Source: an uncultured Acidobacteriota bacterium
GTDB lineage: Bacteria; Acidobacteriota; Terriglobia; Terriglobales; CAINCZ01
DNA: 14,844 bases
Direction of reading: 5' to 3'
Assembly: GCA_903847195.1 (NCBI GenBank)
Contig: CAINCZ010000178.1
Span: 1 to 14,844 of the forward strand
Below the pieces are notes generated by a model. The model did no database searches. It was not told the origin of the DNA and was given only the letters and a program-made list of their open reading frames with translations. The first letter of the stretch is position 1. Every line of letters begins with the position of its first letter. Below, one piece after another: positions 6,746 to 14,762 of the stretch. The translations under genes were made by a program, and so were the position numbers.

Positions 6746-9577
6746 TTGGCTACCAAAAAGAAATCGCGTTCCGCCGCACCCGAAACGCCCGAGCAGCCTT
6801 CGACAGGCAGCGCGCCGGCAACCACCATTCGCGCCTTGCCCGCCGGGGACAAGCCCGCGGTGTTCCTGCTGGACACCATGTCCTTCATCTTCCGCGCCTA
6901 CCACGCCATGGCGCGGCAGAAGGGAATGTCCACGCGCACCGGCGTTCCCACCAGCGCCACTTTCGTATTCCTCAATATGGTGCGCAAGCTGAGCGCCGAT
7001 TTCGCGCCGCAGTATCTGGCCGCGGTATTCGATGTCGCCGCGCCCACCTTCCGCGACGAGCAGGCCAGCCAGCTCGCCTCCGTCCGCAAGTGGGACGCCG
7101 CCAGCCAGAGCTTTCTTGAAGTCGCCTACGGCGGCTACAAGGCCAATCGCGCCGAGATGCCGGCCGAACTCGTGCAGCAGCTGCCCTATATCCGCCGCGT
7201 GCTTGCCGCCTTCCGCATTCCCGTGCTTGAGCTGCCGGGCTTTGAAGCCGACGATCTGATCGGCGCCCTGGCCCGCCAGGCTGCCGAAGCCGGTCACCCT
7301 GTCATGGTGGTCTCCAGTGACAAGGACATGCTGCAACTGGTCGAGCCGCGCGTCTTTGTGTTGAATCCGCCCAAGGACAACCTGATCGCCGATCCCGCCA
7401 TGGTCGAACAGATTCTGGGCGTACCGCCCGAGCGCGTGGTCGACGTGATGGCCCTGCGCGGCGACGCCGTTGACAACATTCCCGGCGCCCCCGGCGTAGG
7501 CGAGAAGGGATCGGTCGAGCTGATCCGGCAGTTCGGCAGCGTCGAAGCCGCGCTCGACCAGGCCGCCACGATTTCGAAAAAAACTTACCGCGAATCACTG
7601 CTCGCAAATCGCGACGTCGTGCTGTTCAGCAAGCGGATGGCGACCATTGACTGCCACGCACCGGTCACGCTCGACCTTGACGCCATGCGTCTGCAGAAGC
7701 CCGACGCCGATGCCGCCCGTGAGCTCTTTACCGAGCTGGAGTTCACCTCGCTGGTCAAAGAGTTCCTGCCGGCGATGGAAGTCGGCACCACCGATTACCG
7801 CCAGGCTGCTTCGGCCGCCGAAGTTGAAGCCCTGTTGGCTCATTTGGCCGCCCCGCTCGCGATAGCCCTGCCTCTGCCAGACAAGGCCGCCACCGAGCAG
7901 GAAGACGAGACGGCTGATGTCGAGCCGCAGCCCGAGCCCAGCGCGCAAATGCTGCTCACGGCCAGCGTTCCGGACCCGCCTCCAACCCCGCGGCTCGGAG
8001 CAGTCGCCCTTTCCGCAGCCCCCGGCTCCGCGCTCACGGTCCCGATGGACAGCCCCGCTGCCGACCTGCTGCGTGCAGCGCTGGCCGATGCACGAATCCC
8101 AAAAGCTCTGCACGATTACAAGTCGGCGCTCAATCTTTTCGCCCGCACCGTGCCACCCATCGCGCTGGCGGGAGTGCAGGATGATCCTGCGCTGTTCTCG
8201 TACCTGCTCGATCCTACCTACTCGTCGCACACGTTGCCCGAGATCGCCCTGCGCCGTTTCAAGCTACGGCTGACGGGCGAGTTGGCCGAGGCTGCCGACA
8301 TTACCGGCCGCATTTCGCAGGCACTTCGGGAAGAACTGAAAGAACGCCAACTGCTGCGCCTTTATGAAGAGATCGATCTGCCGCTGGTGCCCGTCCTGGC
8401 TCGCATGGAGGCCGCCGGAGTCAAGCTCGACTGTGCGGTGCTGGGCGAAATGTCGCACCGCCTGGAGAGCGAGTGCAGGGAGAAGGCCGCCGAGATCTGG
8501 AGCGAATCCGGCGAGCAGTTCAATATCAACTCGCCCAAGCAGCTTGGCCGCATTCTCTTCGAGAAGCTCGCGCTTCCCCGTCCGTTCAAGTACGGCAAGG
8601 GCAAGACGGTTTCAACGGCGGTCGATGTGCTCGAAGGTCTTGCTGGCCATCACGCCGTGCCTCGACTGGTGCTGGAATACCGCCAGCTCGCCAAACTCAA
8701 ATCCACCTACGTGGACGCGCTGCCCGCGCTGTTGAATCCCGCCACCGGCCGCCTGCACACCACTTTCGACCAGACCAATACGGCCACCGGCCGCCTGTCT
8801 TCCCGCAACCCGAACCTGCAGAACATCCCGATTCGCACCGAACTCGGCCGCGAGATTCGCGCCGCCTTCATCGCCGAACCCGGACACTTGCTGCTCTCGG
8901 CCGATTACTCGCAGATCGAACTGCGCCTGCTCGCCCACTATTCTGAGGACCCGCTGCTGATCGAGGCATTCCAGCGCGGTGACGACATTCATACGCTCAC
9001 CGCCGCCGAGGTCTTCGAGGTAGCTCCGCTGGAAGTCACTCCCGAACTGCGCCGCCGGGCCAAGGCCATCAACTTCGGCATTCCTTACGGCCTGTCGGCC
9101 TTCGGCCTTTCCCAGCAGCTCGGCATCGAACCCGGTGAGGCAAAGCGCTACATCGACGCTTATTTCGCGCGCTATCAGGGCGTGAGTGCTTGGCTGGAGA
9201 AAACCCGCCAGGGCGCCCGCGACCAGCAGCAGGTTGAGAACCTCTTCGGCCGCGTGCGTCCCATTCCCGACATCAACTCCAGCAACGCAAACCTGCGCGG
9301 CTTTGCCGAGCGCACCGCCGTCAACACGCCGTTGCAGGGCACGGCGGCCGACCTGATCAAGATTGCGATGATACGGCTGGATGCCCAACTGGCTGCGCTT
9401 GGACTAGCTTCGCGCGTGATCCTGCAGGTGCATGACGAATTGTTGCTGGAAGTGCTGGAATCTGAACTGGACGCGGTTCAGCCGCTGGTCCGGCAGGCGA
9501 TGGAGAACGCGCATCCTCTGCGCGTTCCGGTCCTCGTTGAAATCCTTACAGGCCGCAACTGGCGAGACCTGGAGTAG
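6746..9577 (+). CDS. polA: DNA polymerase I, with degenerate 3'-5' exonuclease domain
   Basis: A 943-residue family A polymerase for Okazaki-fragment processing and repair. The 5' nuclease domain (about 38-340) has LLDTMSFIFRAYHAM, GFEADDLIGAL, SSDKDMLQLV and the helix-hairpin-helix DAVDNIPGAPGVGEKG. The polymerase domain (about 560-943) has motif A DYSQIELR (D720), motif B RRRAKAINFGIPYG (K773, F777) and motif C HDE (D897, E898), all intact. The middle domain lacks the DxE metal-binding motif: where it should be the protein reads AIALPLPD, followed by a Pro/Glu-rich insert of about 45 residues, and the third exonuclease motif (YxxxD) is also not evident. Proofreading is therefore probably absent, as in Taq polymerase. 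The start is TTG: it gives a Lys-rich N-terminus, and no better start lies nearby. Confidence 0.96.
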   Translation: MATKKKSRSAAPETPEQPSTGSAPATTIRALPAGDKPAVFLLDTMSFIFRAYHAMARQKGMSTRTGVPTSATFVFLNMVRKLSADFAPQYLAAVFDVAAPTFRDEQASQLASVRKWDAASQSFLEVAYGGYKANRAEMPAELVQQLPYIRRVLAAFRIPVLELPGFEADDLIGALARQAAEAGHPVMVVSSDKDMLQLVEPRVFVLNPPKDNLIADPAMVEQILGVPPERVVDVMALRGDAVDNIPGAPGVGEKGSVELIRQFGSVEAALDQAATISKKTYRESLLANRDVVLFSKRMATIDCHAPVTLDLDAMRLQKPDADAARELFTELEFTSLVKEFLPAMEVGTTDYRQAASAAEVEALLAHLAAPLAIALPLPDKAATEQEDETADVEPQPEPSAQMLLTASVPDPPPTPRLGAVALSAAPGSALTVPMDSPAADLLRAALADARIPKALHDYKSALNLFARTVPPIALAGVQDDPALFSYLLDPTYSSHTLPEIALRRFKLRLTGELAEAADITGRISQALREELKERQLLRLYEEIDLPLVPVLARMEAAGVKLDCAVLGEMSHRLESECREKAAEIWSESGEQFNINSPKQLGRILFEKLALPRPFKYGKGKTVSTAVDVLEGLAGHHAVPRLVLEYRQLAKLKSTYVDALPALLNPATGRLHTTFDQTNTATGRLSSRNPNLQNIPIRTELGREIRAAFIAEPGHLLLSADYSQIELRLLAHYSEDPLLIEAFQRGDDIHTLTAAEVFEVAPLEVTPELRRRAKAINFGIPYGLSAFGLSQQLGIEPGEAKRYIDAYFARYQGVSAWLEKTRQGARDQQQVENLFGRVRPIPDINSSNANLRGFAERTAVNTPLQGTAADLIKIAMIRLDAQLAALGLASRVILQVHDELLLEVLESELDAVQPLVRQAMENAHPLRVPVLVEILTGRNWRDLE

Positions 9578-10963
9578 TTAGACGCCCAGGTTTCGCTGCA
9601 CCGCCGACGCGATCTCATCGGCGATGCGCCTCATCTTGTCTTCCGACTCGGCTTCGACCATCACCCGCACCAGCGCTTCGGTGCCCGAGTAGCGCACCAC
9701 CACGCGCCCGTCGCCGTCGAGGTCCTGCTCCGCGACTCTGATCGCCTCCACTACCTCGGGCACCTGGTCGAGCGGTTTACGCTCGCGCACGCGCACGTTC
9801 TTGATGATCTGCGGAAACACCACCATGTCGGCAGTCAGCTCGCGCAGCGATTGCCCTGAGTTCGCGACCTTGGCAATCACGCGCAAAGCCGTCAACAGGC
9901 CGTCGCCGGTCGTCGCATCACCATCGCGGAAGATAATGTGGCCCGACTGTTCGCCGCCCAGCGCCGCACCCGAGCGACGCATCTCTTCCAGTACGTACTT
10001 GTCCCCCACGGCCGCGCGTAACACCTTGATGCCGCTGTCGCGTAACGCCGTTTCCAGGCCCATATTGGACATCGTGGTGGCCACGATCGTGTCATTGGGC
10101 AGCGCGCCCCGCTGCTGCATGGAGCGGGCCGCTACCAGCAGCACCGCGTCGCCGTTGAGTACGTTGCCCTCTTCGTCGGAAAAAAGCGCCCGGTCGGCGT
10201 CGCCGTCGAAGCTCACGCCCAGCGAATACTTCGGCTTGCGGCTCTCGGCGTTGGCACGTCGCACCGCTTCGGCCACCCGCTCCGGATAAAGCGCGCCGCA
10301 ATGGTCGTTGATGTTGCGCCCATTGGGTTCGTGGTTGATGAATTTGGCATCCACTCCGCAGCGCCGGAAGACCTCGTGCGCGATCGGTGCCGCGGCGCCG
10401 TTGGCGCAGTCCACAACCACTTTCAGATTTCCCAGCGTCGAGCCGCTCACGCTGTCCACCAGCCACTGAATGTACGGGGCGGCCAGGCTACCCTGCGCCG
10501 GCAGCGGCCCCGGTTTGGCGCCGGCACCCTTGGTCGCCGTCGCCGCCAACTCTTCCATGTGCTCGAAGATGTCCCGCTCGATCTCCAGTTCCACTTCGTC
10601 CGGCAACTTGTAGCCGTTCGAACCGAACACCTTGATGCCGTTGTCGCGCCACGGATTATGCGAAGCGGAAATCACCACGCCCGCGGCGAAGTTCTGCGTG
10701 CGCGCCAGAAAGGCAATTCCCGGCGTCGTCAACACACCCGCGTTGACCGCGCCCACGTCGTGCGAGCGCAGCCCGCATCCCAACGCCGCCGAAATCGCGT
10801 CGCTCGATTCGCGTGTGTCCTGTCCGATCACCACGCGCGGCGCCGCAAACGTTCGTTGCAGATAATGGCCAAGCGCACGGCCGATTACATATACGGTCTT
10901 TTCGTCGAGCGGATACTCGCCCGCTACTCCACGAATTCCATCCGTGCCAAACAGCTTCCTCAT
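9578..10963 (-). CDS. glmM: phosphoglucosamine mutase
   Basis: GlmM converts glucosamine-6-phosphate to glucosamine-1-phosphate in the cytoplasm, on the way to UDP-GlcNAc for peptidoglycan and lipopolysaccharide. The 461-residue protein has every hallmark: FGTDGIRG at the N-terminus, SASHNP with the phosphorylated Ser101, the metal loop DGDADR (253-258), the sugar-binding GEQSGH (337-342), and the phosphate-binding RYSGTE (424-429). It is the third gene of cdaA-cdaR-glmM; a good Shine-Dalgarno (GAGGA) sits in the 12-nt gap after the cdaR stop. In Firmicutes GlmM binds and inhibits CdaA, so the linkage has a functional side. Its TAA stop directly abuts the TAG of convergent polA. Confidence 0.96.
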   Translation of the reverse strand: MRKLFGTDGIRGVAGEYPLDEKTVYVIGRALGHYLQRTFAAPRVVIGQDTRESSDAISAALGCGLRSHDVGAVNAGVLTTPGIAFLARTQNFAAGVVISASHNPWRDNGIKVFGSNGYKLPDEVELEIERDIFEHMEELAATATKGAGAKPGPLPAQGSLAAPYIQWLVDSVSGSTLGNLKVVVDCANGAAAPIAHEVFRRCGVDAKFINHEPNGRNINDHCGALYPERVAEAVRRANAESRKPKYSLGVSFDGDADRALFSDEEGNVLNGDAVLLVAARSMQQRGALPNDTIVATTMSNMGLETALRDSGIKVLRAAVGDKYVLEEMRRSGAALGGEQSGHIIFRDGDATTGDGLLTALRVIAKVANSGQSLRELTADMVVFPQIIKNVRVRERKPLDQVPEVVEAIRVAEQDLDGDGRVVVRYSGTEALVRVMVEAESEDKMRRIADEIASAVQRNLGV

Positions 10964-10975
10964 ATTCTTCCTCTG

Positions 10976-11650
10976 CTAGCGGGCCGGACTTGCTCCGGCG
11001 CGTTCCGTTTGAACCCTCACCTCCGCCGTCGCGGGACTGGCCACACGTACCAGCGGATCGGTCACAAACAGGTGCACCCCCGTAAAGCTTGCCTTACCCA
11101 CCAGGCCCGCGGCATCGACCGCGTCCGTCAGCACATCGCGAATCAACTGCGTCCGCCGTTCCGGCCCCACGATCCAGGCCGTCGACGGCTCTACGGATAC
11201 CTGCGTTCGAATCCCCGGCCCGTACACCCCGATGACCCTGGCTCGAATTGGAACTTCCTTGCGCACCCGCCGGTCGAACGTCAGGTGAAGTTGCGCCGGC
11301 ACTATCTGCATGACCTCGACGCCGCGCGGCACTCGCACCTGCGATCCCTTCAGTTCGTAGGTGCGCTCCCCCGGACGGGCATCGCCCAAATCAAGCGTCG
11401 CCTGCACCTGCGCGGGCGACAAACTGCGCACCACTCCGCCCGGCCCGCGCACCCGTATCTGCGCCTGCGGGATCGCCTCGGAACTGATTTCCATGTTCTC
11501 GGGAATGTGCTGGAACTCGATCGCCACCGTCAGCGCCACTTCAGCTACCGGATCGCGCGCTACCGTTGCCCACATCGCCGTGGCAGCCAAAAGCGCGATC
11601 ACCTTCAGCAGAAAGTTGTGGAACACATATTTGCGCAGGAACTGGATCAT
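10976..11650 (-). CDS. cdaR: YbbR-domain protein, regulator of diadenylate cyclase (CdaR)
   Basis: A 224-residue protein with one N-terminal membrane segment (about 13-31, NFLLKVIALLAATAMWATVA), then an extracytoplasmic part of YbbR-type beta repeats (roughly 38-115 and 120-205). It has about two repeats where the Bacillus protein has four. YbbR proteins bind the membrane diadenylate cyclase and tune its activity. Its ATG overlaps the cdaA stop by 4 nt (ATGA), so the two are translationally coupled; glmM follows after 12 nt. Sequence conservation in the repeats is low, as usual, and position in the operon contributes strongly to the call. Confidence 0.88.
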   Translation of the reverse strand: MIQFLRKYVFHNFLLKVIALLAATAMWATVARDPVAEVALTVAIEFQHIPENMEISSEAIPQAQIRVRGPGGVVRSLSPAQVQATLDLGDARPGERTYELKGSQVRVPRGVEVMQIVPAQLHLTFDRRVRKEVPIRARVIGVYGPGIRTQVSVEPSTAWIVGPERRTQLIRDVLTDAVDAAGLVGKASFTGVHLFVTDPLVRVASPATAEVRVQTERAGASPAR

Positions 11651-12498
11651 GGATGCCGCCCCAGTTCGGAATCTGCCTCGGCGCCATTCTCGTTCCCGCC
11701 AATCGGCGTCGGCAGCGCTACCGGGGGAACATAACGGCGCAGCAACTCGCTCATGCGCTCACGCAACCGCTCCGCCGGAATGTCCCGCTCAATGTTGCCG
11801 TTGACCGCGATGCTGATCGCTGAGGTCTCCTCCGAAACGATGACCGCTATGGCGTCGGTCTCTTCCGTGATCCCGATGCCGGCCCGGTGCCGCGTGCCCA
11901 ACTGCATGGAGATCTTCGGATCCATCGAAAGCGGCAGGAAGCAAGCCGCGGCGGCGATGCGGTCCCTTTGAATAATGACCGCGCCGTCATGCAGCGGCGC
12001 GCTCGGACGGAAGATCGTGGCCAGCAGGTCGTAGGATATCCGTGCATCCAGCGGGACGCCGCTCTCCACATAGGTCCGCAATCCGATTTCGCGCTCGATG
12101 ACGATCAGCGCTCCCGTCCCGCTCTGCGAAAACATGTTCGCCGCCAGCACAATATCTTCATAGGCTTCGGCATCGGCCGCGGCACTGCGCGAAAAGGTGA
12201 GTTGCCGCCCCAGCCTCGCCAGCGCCTGCCGGATTTCAAAGGCAAAGACGACGATCAGCGCAAAGATCGCGTAGGGCAGCACCGTCCCCACCAGCCAGTT
12301 GACGGTGCGTAGTTCCAGCAGCCTTGCTCCCCAGACCGCCAGCCCGAGAATCGCCACTCCGGCCAGCATCGGCGCGGCCCGCGTGCCCTTGATCAGCACC
12401 AGGAACTCGTAAATCAGGCAAGCGACGATCAGGATGTCGATGGTCGCAACCAGCGACAACTCCGGCCAGCGCCCCAGTATTAGATAGGCGGCAAACAT
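11647..12498 (-). CDS. cdaA: membrane diadenylate cyclase (c-di-AMP synthase CdaA)
   Basis: CdaA makes cyclic di-AMP from two ATP at the inner membrane. The 283-residue protein starts with hydrophobic segments (about 16-36, 42-60 and 70-87), then the DAC domain. Catalytic motifs are intact: LHDGAVII with D171-G172-A173, GTRHRAGIG with R203-H204-R205, and SEETSAIS (222-229). The C-terminal 30 residues are a variable tail. The start at 12498 is the first possible one: an in-frame stop lies 11 codons upstream with no start codon between. A TAAAAT at 12534-12539 could be its -10 box, and an AGGAG lies about 20 nt upstream, too far for a standard ribosome site. It is the first gene of the cdaA-cdaR-glmM operon and is divergent from the hydrolase gene. 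Confidence 0.95.
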   Translation of the reverse strand: MFAAYLILGRWPELSLVATIDILIVACLIYEFLVLIKGTRAAPMLAGVAILGLAVWGARLLELRTVNWLVGTVLPYAIFALIVVFAFEIRQALARLGRQLTFSRSAAADAEAYEDIVLAANMFSQSGTGALIVIEREIGLRTYVESGVPLDARISYDLLATIFRPSAPLHDGAVIIQRDRIAAAACFLPLSMDPKISMQLGTRHRAGIGITEETDAIAVIVSEETSAISIAVNGNIERDIPAERLRERMSELLRRYVPPVALPTPIGGNENGAEADSELGRHP

Positions 12499-12673
12499 AG
12501 CAAGCGAGTGCTCAGCGCATCTCCTCTGCTAACATTTTAATCCATGCGGCTCCGGGAACCTCTGCGTTTCGCACCTCTGTCCGGCGACCTCCGACTGCAT
12601 CGGGAAGAGTGCCTCCCCGATTCTGGATTCGTAGCCGCTGGACGGCGCCCTGCGAGCAGTTCTTTCTGCCCGC

Positions 12674-12679
12674 TATTGT
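12674..12679 (+). promoter_or_regulatory. -10-like box of the hydrolase gene
   Basis: TATTGT (4 of 6 to TATAAT) ends 8 nt before the ATG at 12688. No Shine-Dalgarno is visible. The hexamer alone is weak; its value is that it fits the same spacing as the boxes before queA, polA and the cupin. Confidence 0.3.
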
Positions 12680-12687
12680 GACCACTT

Positions 12688-13635
12688 ATGCTGACTGATT
12701 ACGGTCAACCCGATCTGCCCGGCTGGCTGCGCGAACTATACCCTTTCCGCACGCGCACCCTGCTGCTGGATGGCGTACGTCTGAGCTTTGTCGACGAGGG
12801 TCCGGCCGACGCTCCTCCGTTGTTGCTGCTGCACGGCAATCCGACCTGGTCTCTTCTTTATCGCCAGCTGATTACTCGCGCCGGCAAACGCTTTCGCGTG
12901 ATCGCGCCGGACCACGTCGGCTTCGGGCTCTCCGACAAGCCGGCCGATCCCGCCTATCACACCCTTGCCCAGCACATCGCCAATCTCACTCGTTTGGTGG
13001 AAGCGCTGGACCTCAAGCACATCAGCCTGGTTATGAACGGATGGGGAGGGCCCATCGGCCTTGGCTATGCGGTCACCCAGCCGCGCAACCTGAAGCGCCT
13101 GGTCTGCGCTAATTGCTGGCCCGGAACAGTGCCTCCCATTCATGCGCCCCGTGTTCCGCTCGGCATGCGACTGGCCGGCAGCGCTTTCGGCCCATGGCTC
13201 GATGCCCGCTTGAACCTTCTGCCCGGCTCCATGCTCAGCGCCTGCAGTCATCGCCCGCTGTCCGATCTGGCGACAAGAGCCTATGCCTTCCCTTTTCCGT
13301 CCGCACCTGCTCGCACTGCGATCCATGCCTTCCTGCGATGGTCCATGCGGCCCGATGCCGAAACCGCCCGCCTACTGAACGACATTTACGCCCGGCTGCG
13401 CACCATCCAGGCGCCGGCGGCCATACTGTGGGGCTTGCACGATCCTTTCCTCACAAAGCTGCCCGCCTACCTGCTGCGTGATCGGTTGCCCCTCGCCTCA
13501 GAACCTAAACTCTTGGCCGAAGCCGGCCACTACCTCCCGGAAGAAGACCCCGAAGCGCTGGCCGCCGCTGCTCTCGGCCCGCTCGAAGCGCGCACGGGCC
13601 GCCGTGCTGAGCCGACCTTCAAGATCCTGCTGTAG
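12688..13635 (+). CDS. alpha/beta hydrolase of the haloalkane dehalogenase-like group, nucleophile missing
   Basis: A 315-residue alpha/beta hydrolase. HGNPTWS (49-55) is the oxyanion/halide-binding motif typical of haloalkane dehalogenases and their relatives, and PDHVGFGLSDKP follows as expected. At the nucleophile elbow, where dehalogenases read (H/Q)DWGG, this protein reads N117-G118-W119-G120-G121: the catalytic Asp is replaced by Gly. The remaining likely triad members are present, D252 in WGLHDPF and H281 in AGHYLPEEDP. By family knowledge it should not form the usual ester intermediate; it may be a binding protein, use another residue, or belong to a branch with other chemistry. The start at 12688 follows a TATTGT box and gives a normal N-terminus. 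It stands alone, divergent from cdaA. Confidence 0.85.
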   Translation: MLTDYGQPDLPGWLRELYPFRTRTLLLDGVRLSFVDEGPADAPPLLLLHGNPTWSLLYRQLITRAGKRFRVIAPDHVGFGLSDKPADPAYHTLAQHIANLTRLVEALDLKHISLVMNGWGGPIGLGYAVTQPRNLKRLVCANCWPGTVPPIHAPRVPLGMRLAGSAFGPWLDARLNLLPGSMLSACSHRPLSDLATRAYAFPFPSAPARTAIHAFLRWSMRPDAETARLLNDIYARLRTIQAPAAILWGLHDPFLTKLPAYLLRDRLPLASEPKLLAEAGHYLPEEDPEALAAAALGPLEARTGRRAEPTFKILL

Positions 13636-13920
13636 GACAGCGCATGGCCGCGCGGACGGGTGGGAAGGTTATTGCCACACCGCGGGTATGCCCGGCTGAG
13701 CCCTGCCCGCAGAGAGCGACCATCGCGAGACCTCACGGTGCCTTTGGGTTTAAAAGCGGAAAATATTCTTTTTTTGTTGAGTTGCCGCGTGCGGCTGAGA
13801 TGAGTGCAGAGTAAAATGCGGGCGGTCCATCGTGGGCAATCGGAACCTCATCAGCGCAGTCCATGATGTACACCGTGGGATTGCCAGTCATCAGTCTCGC
13901 TGGGCAGATGGAGACACCTG
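13636..13920. other. intergenic region before the SAM methyltransferase
   Basis: No convincing gene is seen in these 285 bases. They contain an AT-rich patch at about 13748-13780 with a run of seven T's, and a TAAAAT (13812-13817) that could be a -10 box for the next gene, though no -35 fits at normal spacing. No clear terminator hairpin follows the hydrolase stop. A minus-strand frame across this region runs into the methyltransferase gene and is probably spurious. Confidence 0.4.
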
Positions 13921-14688
13921 ATGCACGAAGATAAGCAACCTCCAGCCGGCGCCGAGAACGGATCTGCGGCTCATTTTGGCAGTGAATATGCGCAGTGGAA
14001 GACGTGGGACTCAGCGACCTTCGGATCGCTGACTCAGTCGGAAGAAGCCAGCATATCTGCCGAAATAAAGAAGTCGCAGGCGGTACTGCCACCACAAAGC
14101 CGCGTCCTGGAGATCGGGTTTGGAAACGGAGCCTTCCTTGCGTATGGGAATAAGCGGCAATGGGAGGTGCACGGAACAGAAATCAACCCGGAACTGGTTC
14201 GGCGGGCACAAGAAAGCGGTTTCCGGGCGGTTGAAACAGGCGACCTGCAGGCGTTTTCTGATAAGTACTTTGATCTCGTTGTCGCCTTTGATGTCTTAGA
14301 GCACATCCCCCGGGAGAAGTTGGCGTCTTTCCTGACCGAGATCAAGCGGGTAATGAAAGATGGTGCAGTGTTTATCGCCCGCTTTCCCAATGGGGATTCT
14401 CCCATCGGTATGCCGTATCAGCATGGCGACCCCACGCACATGACCACCATCGGGAGCTCGCAGGCCCGGTTCTTTGCCAACATGCTTGGGGTTGAACTCC
14501 TGTATATCGGGGGAGCGGCCCAACCGCTACTTGGCGGTCACCTCGGCCGTGTCCATGGTGTAATTACTTTCCCCATCCGGTTTGCAGTCAACTGGGCCAT
14601 CAACCTCATTTTCTATCCGCGCCGCAGTATCGCGTTTTGCTCGCCCAATCTCGTCCTGATCTTCCGCACGGCCCAGCCTGCGCGATGA
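13921..14688 (+). CDS. class I SAM-dependent methyltransferase, substrate unknown
   Basis: A 255-residue Rossmann-fold methyltransferase. Motif I is EIGFGNG (64-70); an acidic residue in GTEIN (E87) should bind the SAM ribose; and DVLEH (124-128) is the usual post-II motif of small-molecule, lipid and sugar methyltransferases. A basic/aromatic C-terminal segment (AVNWAINLIFYPRRS) might touch the membrane. The type resembles methyltransferases in surface polysaccharide clusters, but only one gene is visible. A Shine-Dalgarno-like GGAG lies about 9 nt before the ATG, unlike most genes here. Several 60-base stretches have only 48-50% G+C, against about 65% in polA, which suggests later acquisition. 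Confidence 0.82.
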   Translation: MHEDKQPPAGAENGSAAHFGSEYAQWKTWDSATFGSLTQSEEASISAEIKKSQAVLPPQSRVLEIGFGNGAFLAYGNKRQWEVHGTEINPELVRRAQESGFRAVETGDLQAFSDKYFDLVVAFDVLEHIPREKLASFLTEIKRVMKDGAVFIARFPNGDSPIGMPYQHGDPTHMTTIGSSQARFFANMLGVELLYIGGAAQPLLGGHLGRVHGVITFPIRFAVNWAINLIFYPRRSIAFCSPNLVLIFRTAQPAR

Positions 14689-14762
14689 GCCACGGCAACT
14701 GGCCGGCGCACAGTTGGCGACTCCCCAACTCCGAATGACACGCTTTAGTACCGAACGCGGCT

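Noticed and set aside
5999..7336. 445-residue minus-strand open frame opposite queA and polA
   Set aside because: A long antisense frame typical of GC-rich coding DNA; low-complexity Gly/Ala-rich sequence with no domain, facing two certain genes.
10301..11734. 477-residue plus-strand open frame opposite glmM, cdaR and cdaA
   Set aside because: An antisense shadow of three well-identified genes; Arg/His-rich with no family character.
13733..14095. 120-residue minus-strand open frame
   Set aside because: It overlaps the start of the clear SAM methyltransferase gene in antisense, has no domain and no ribosome binding site.
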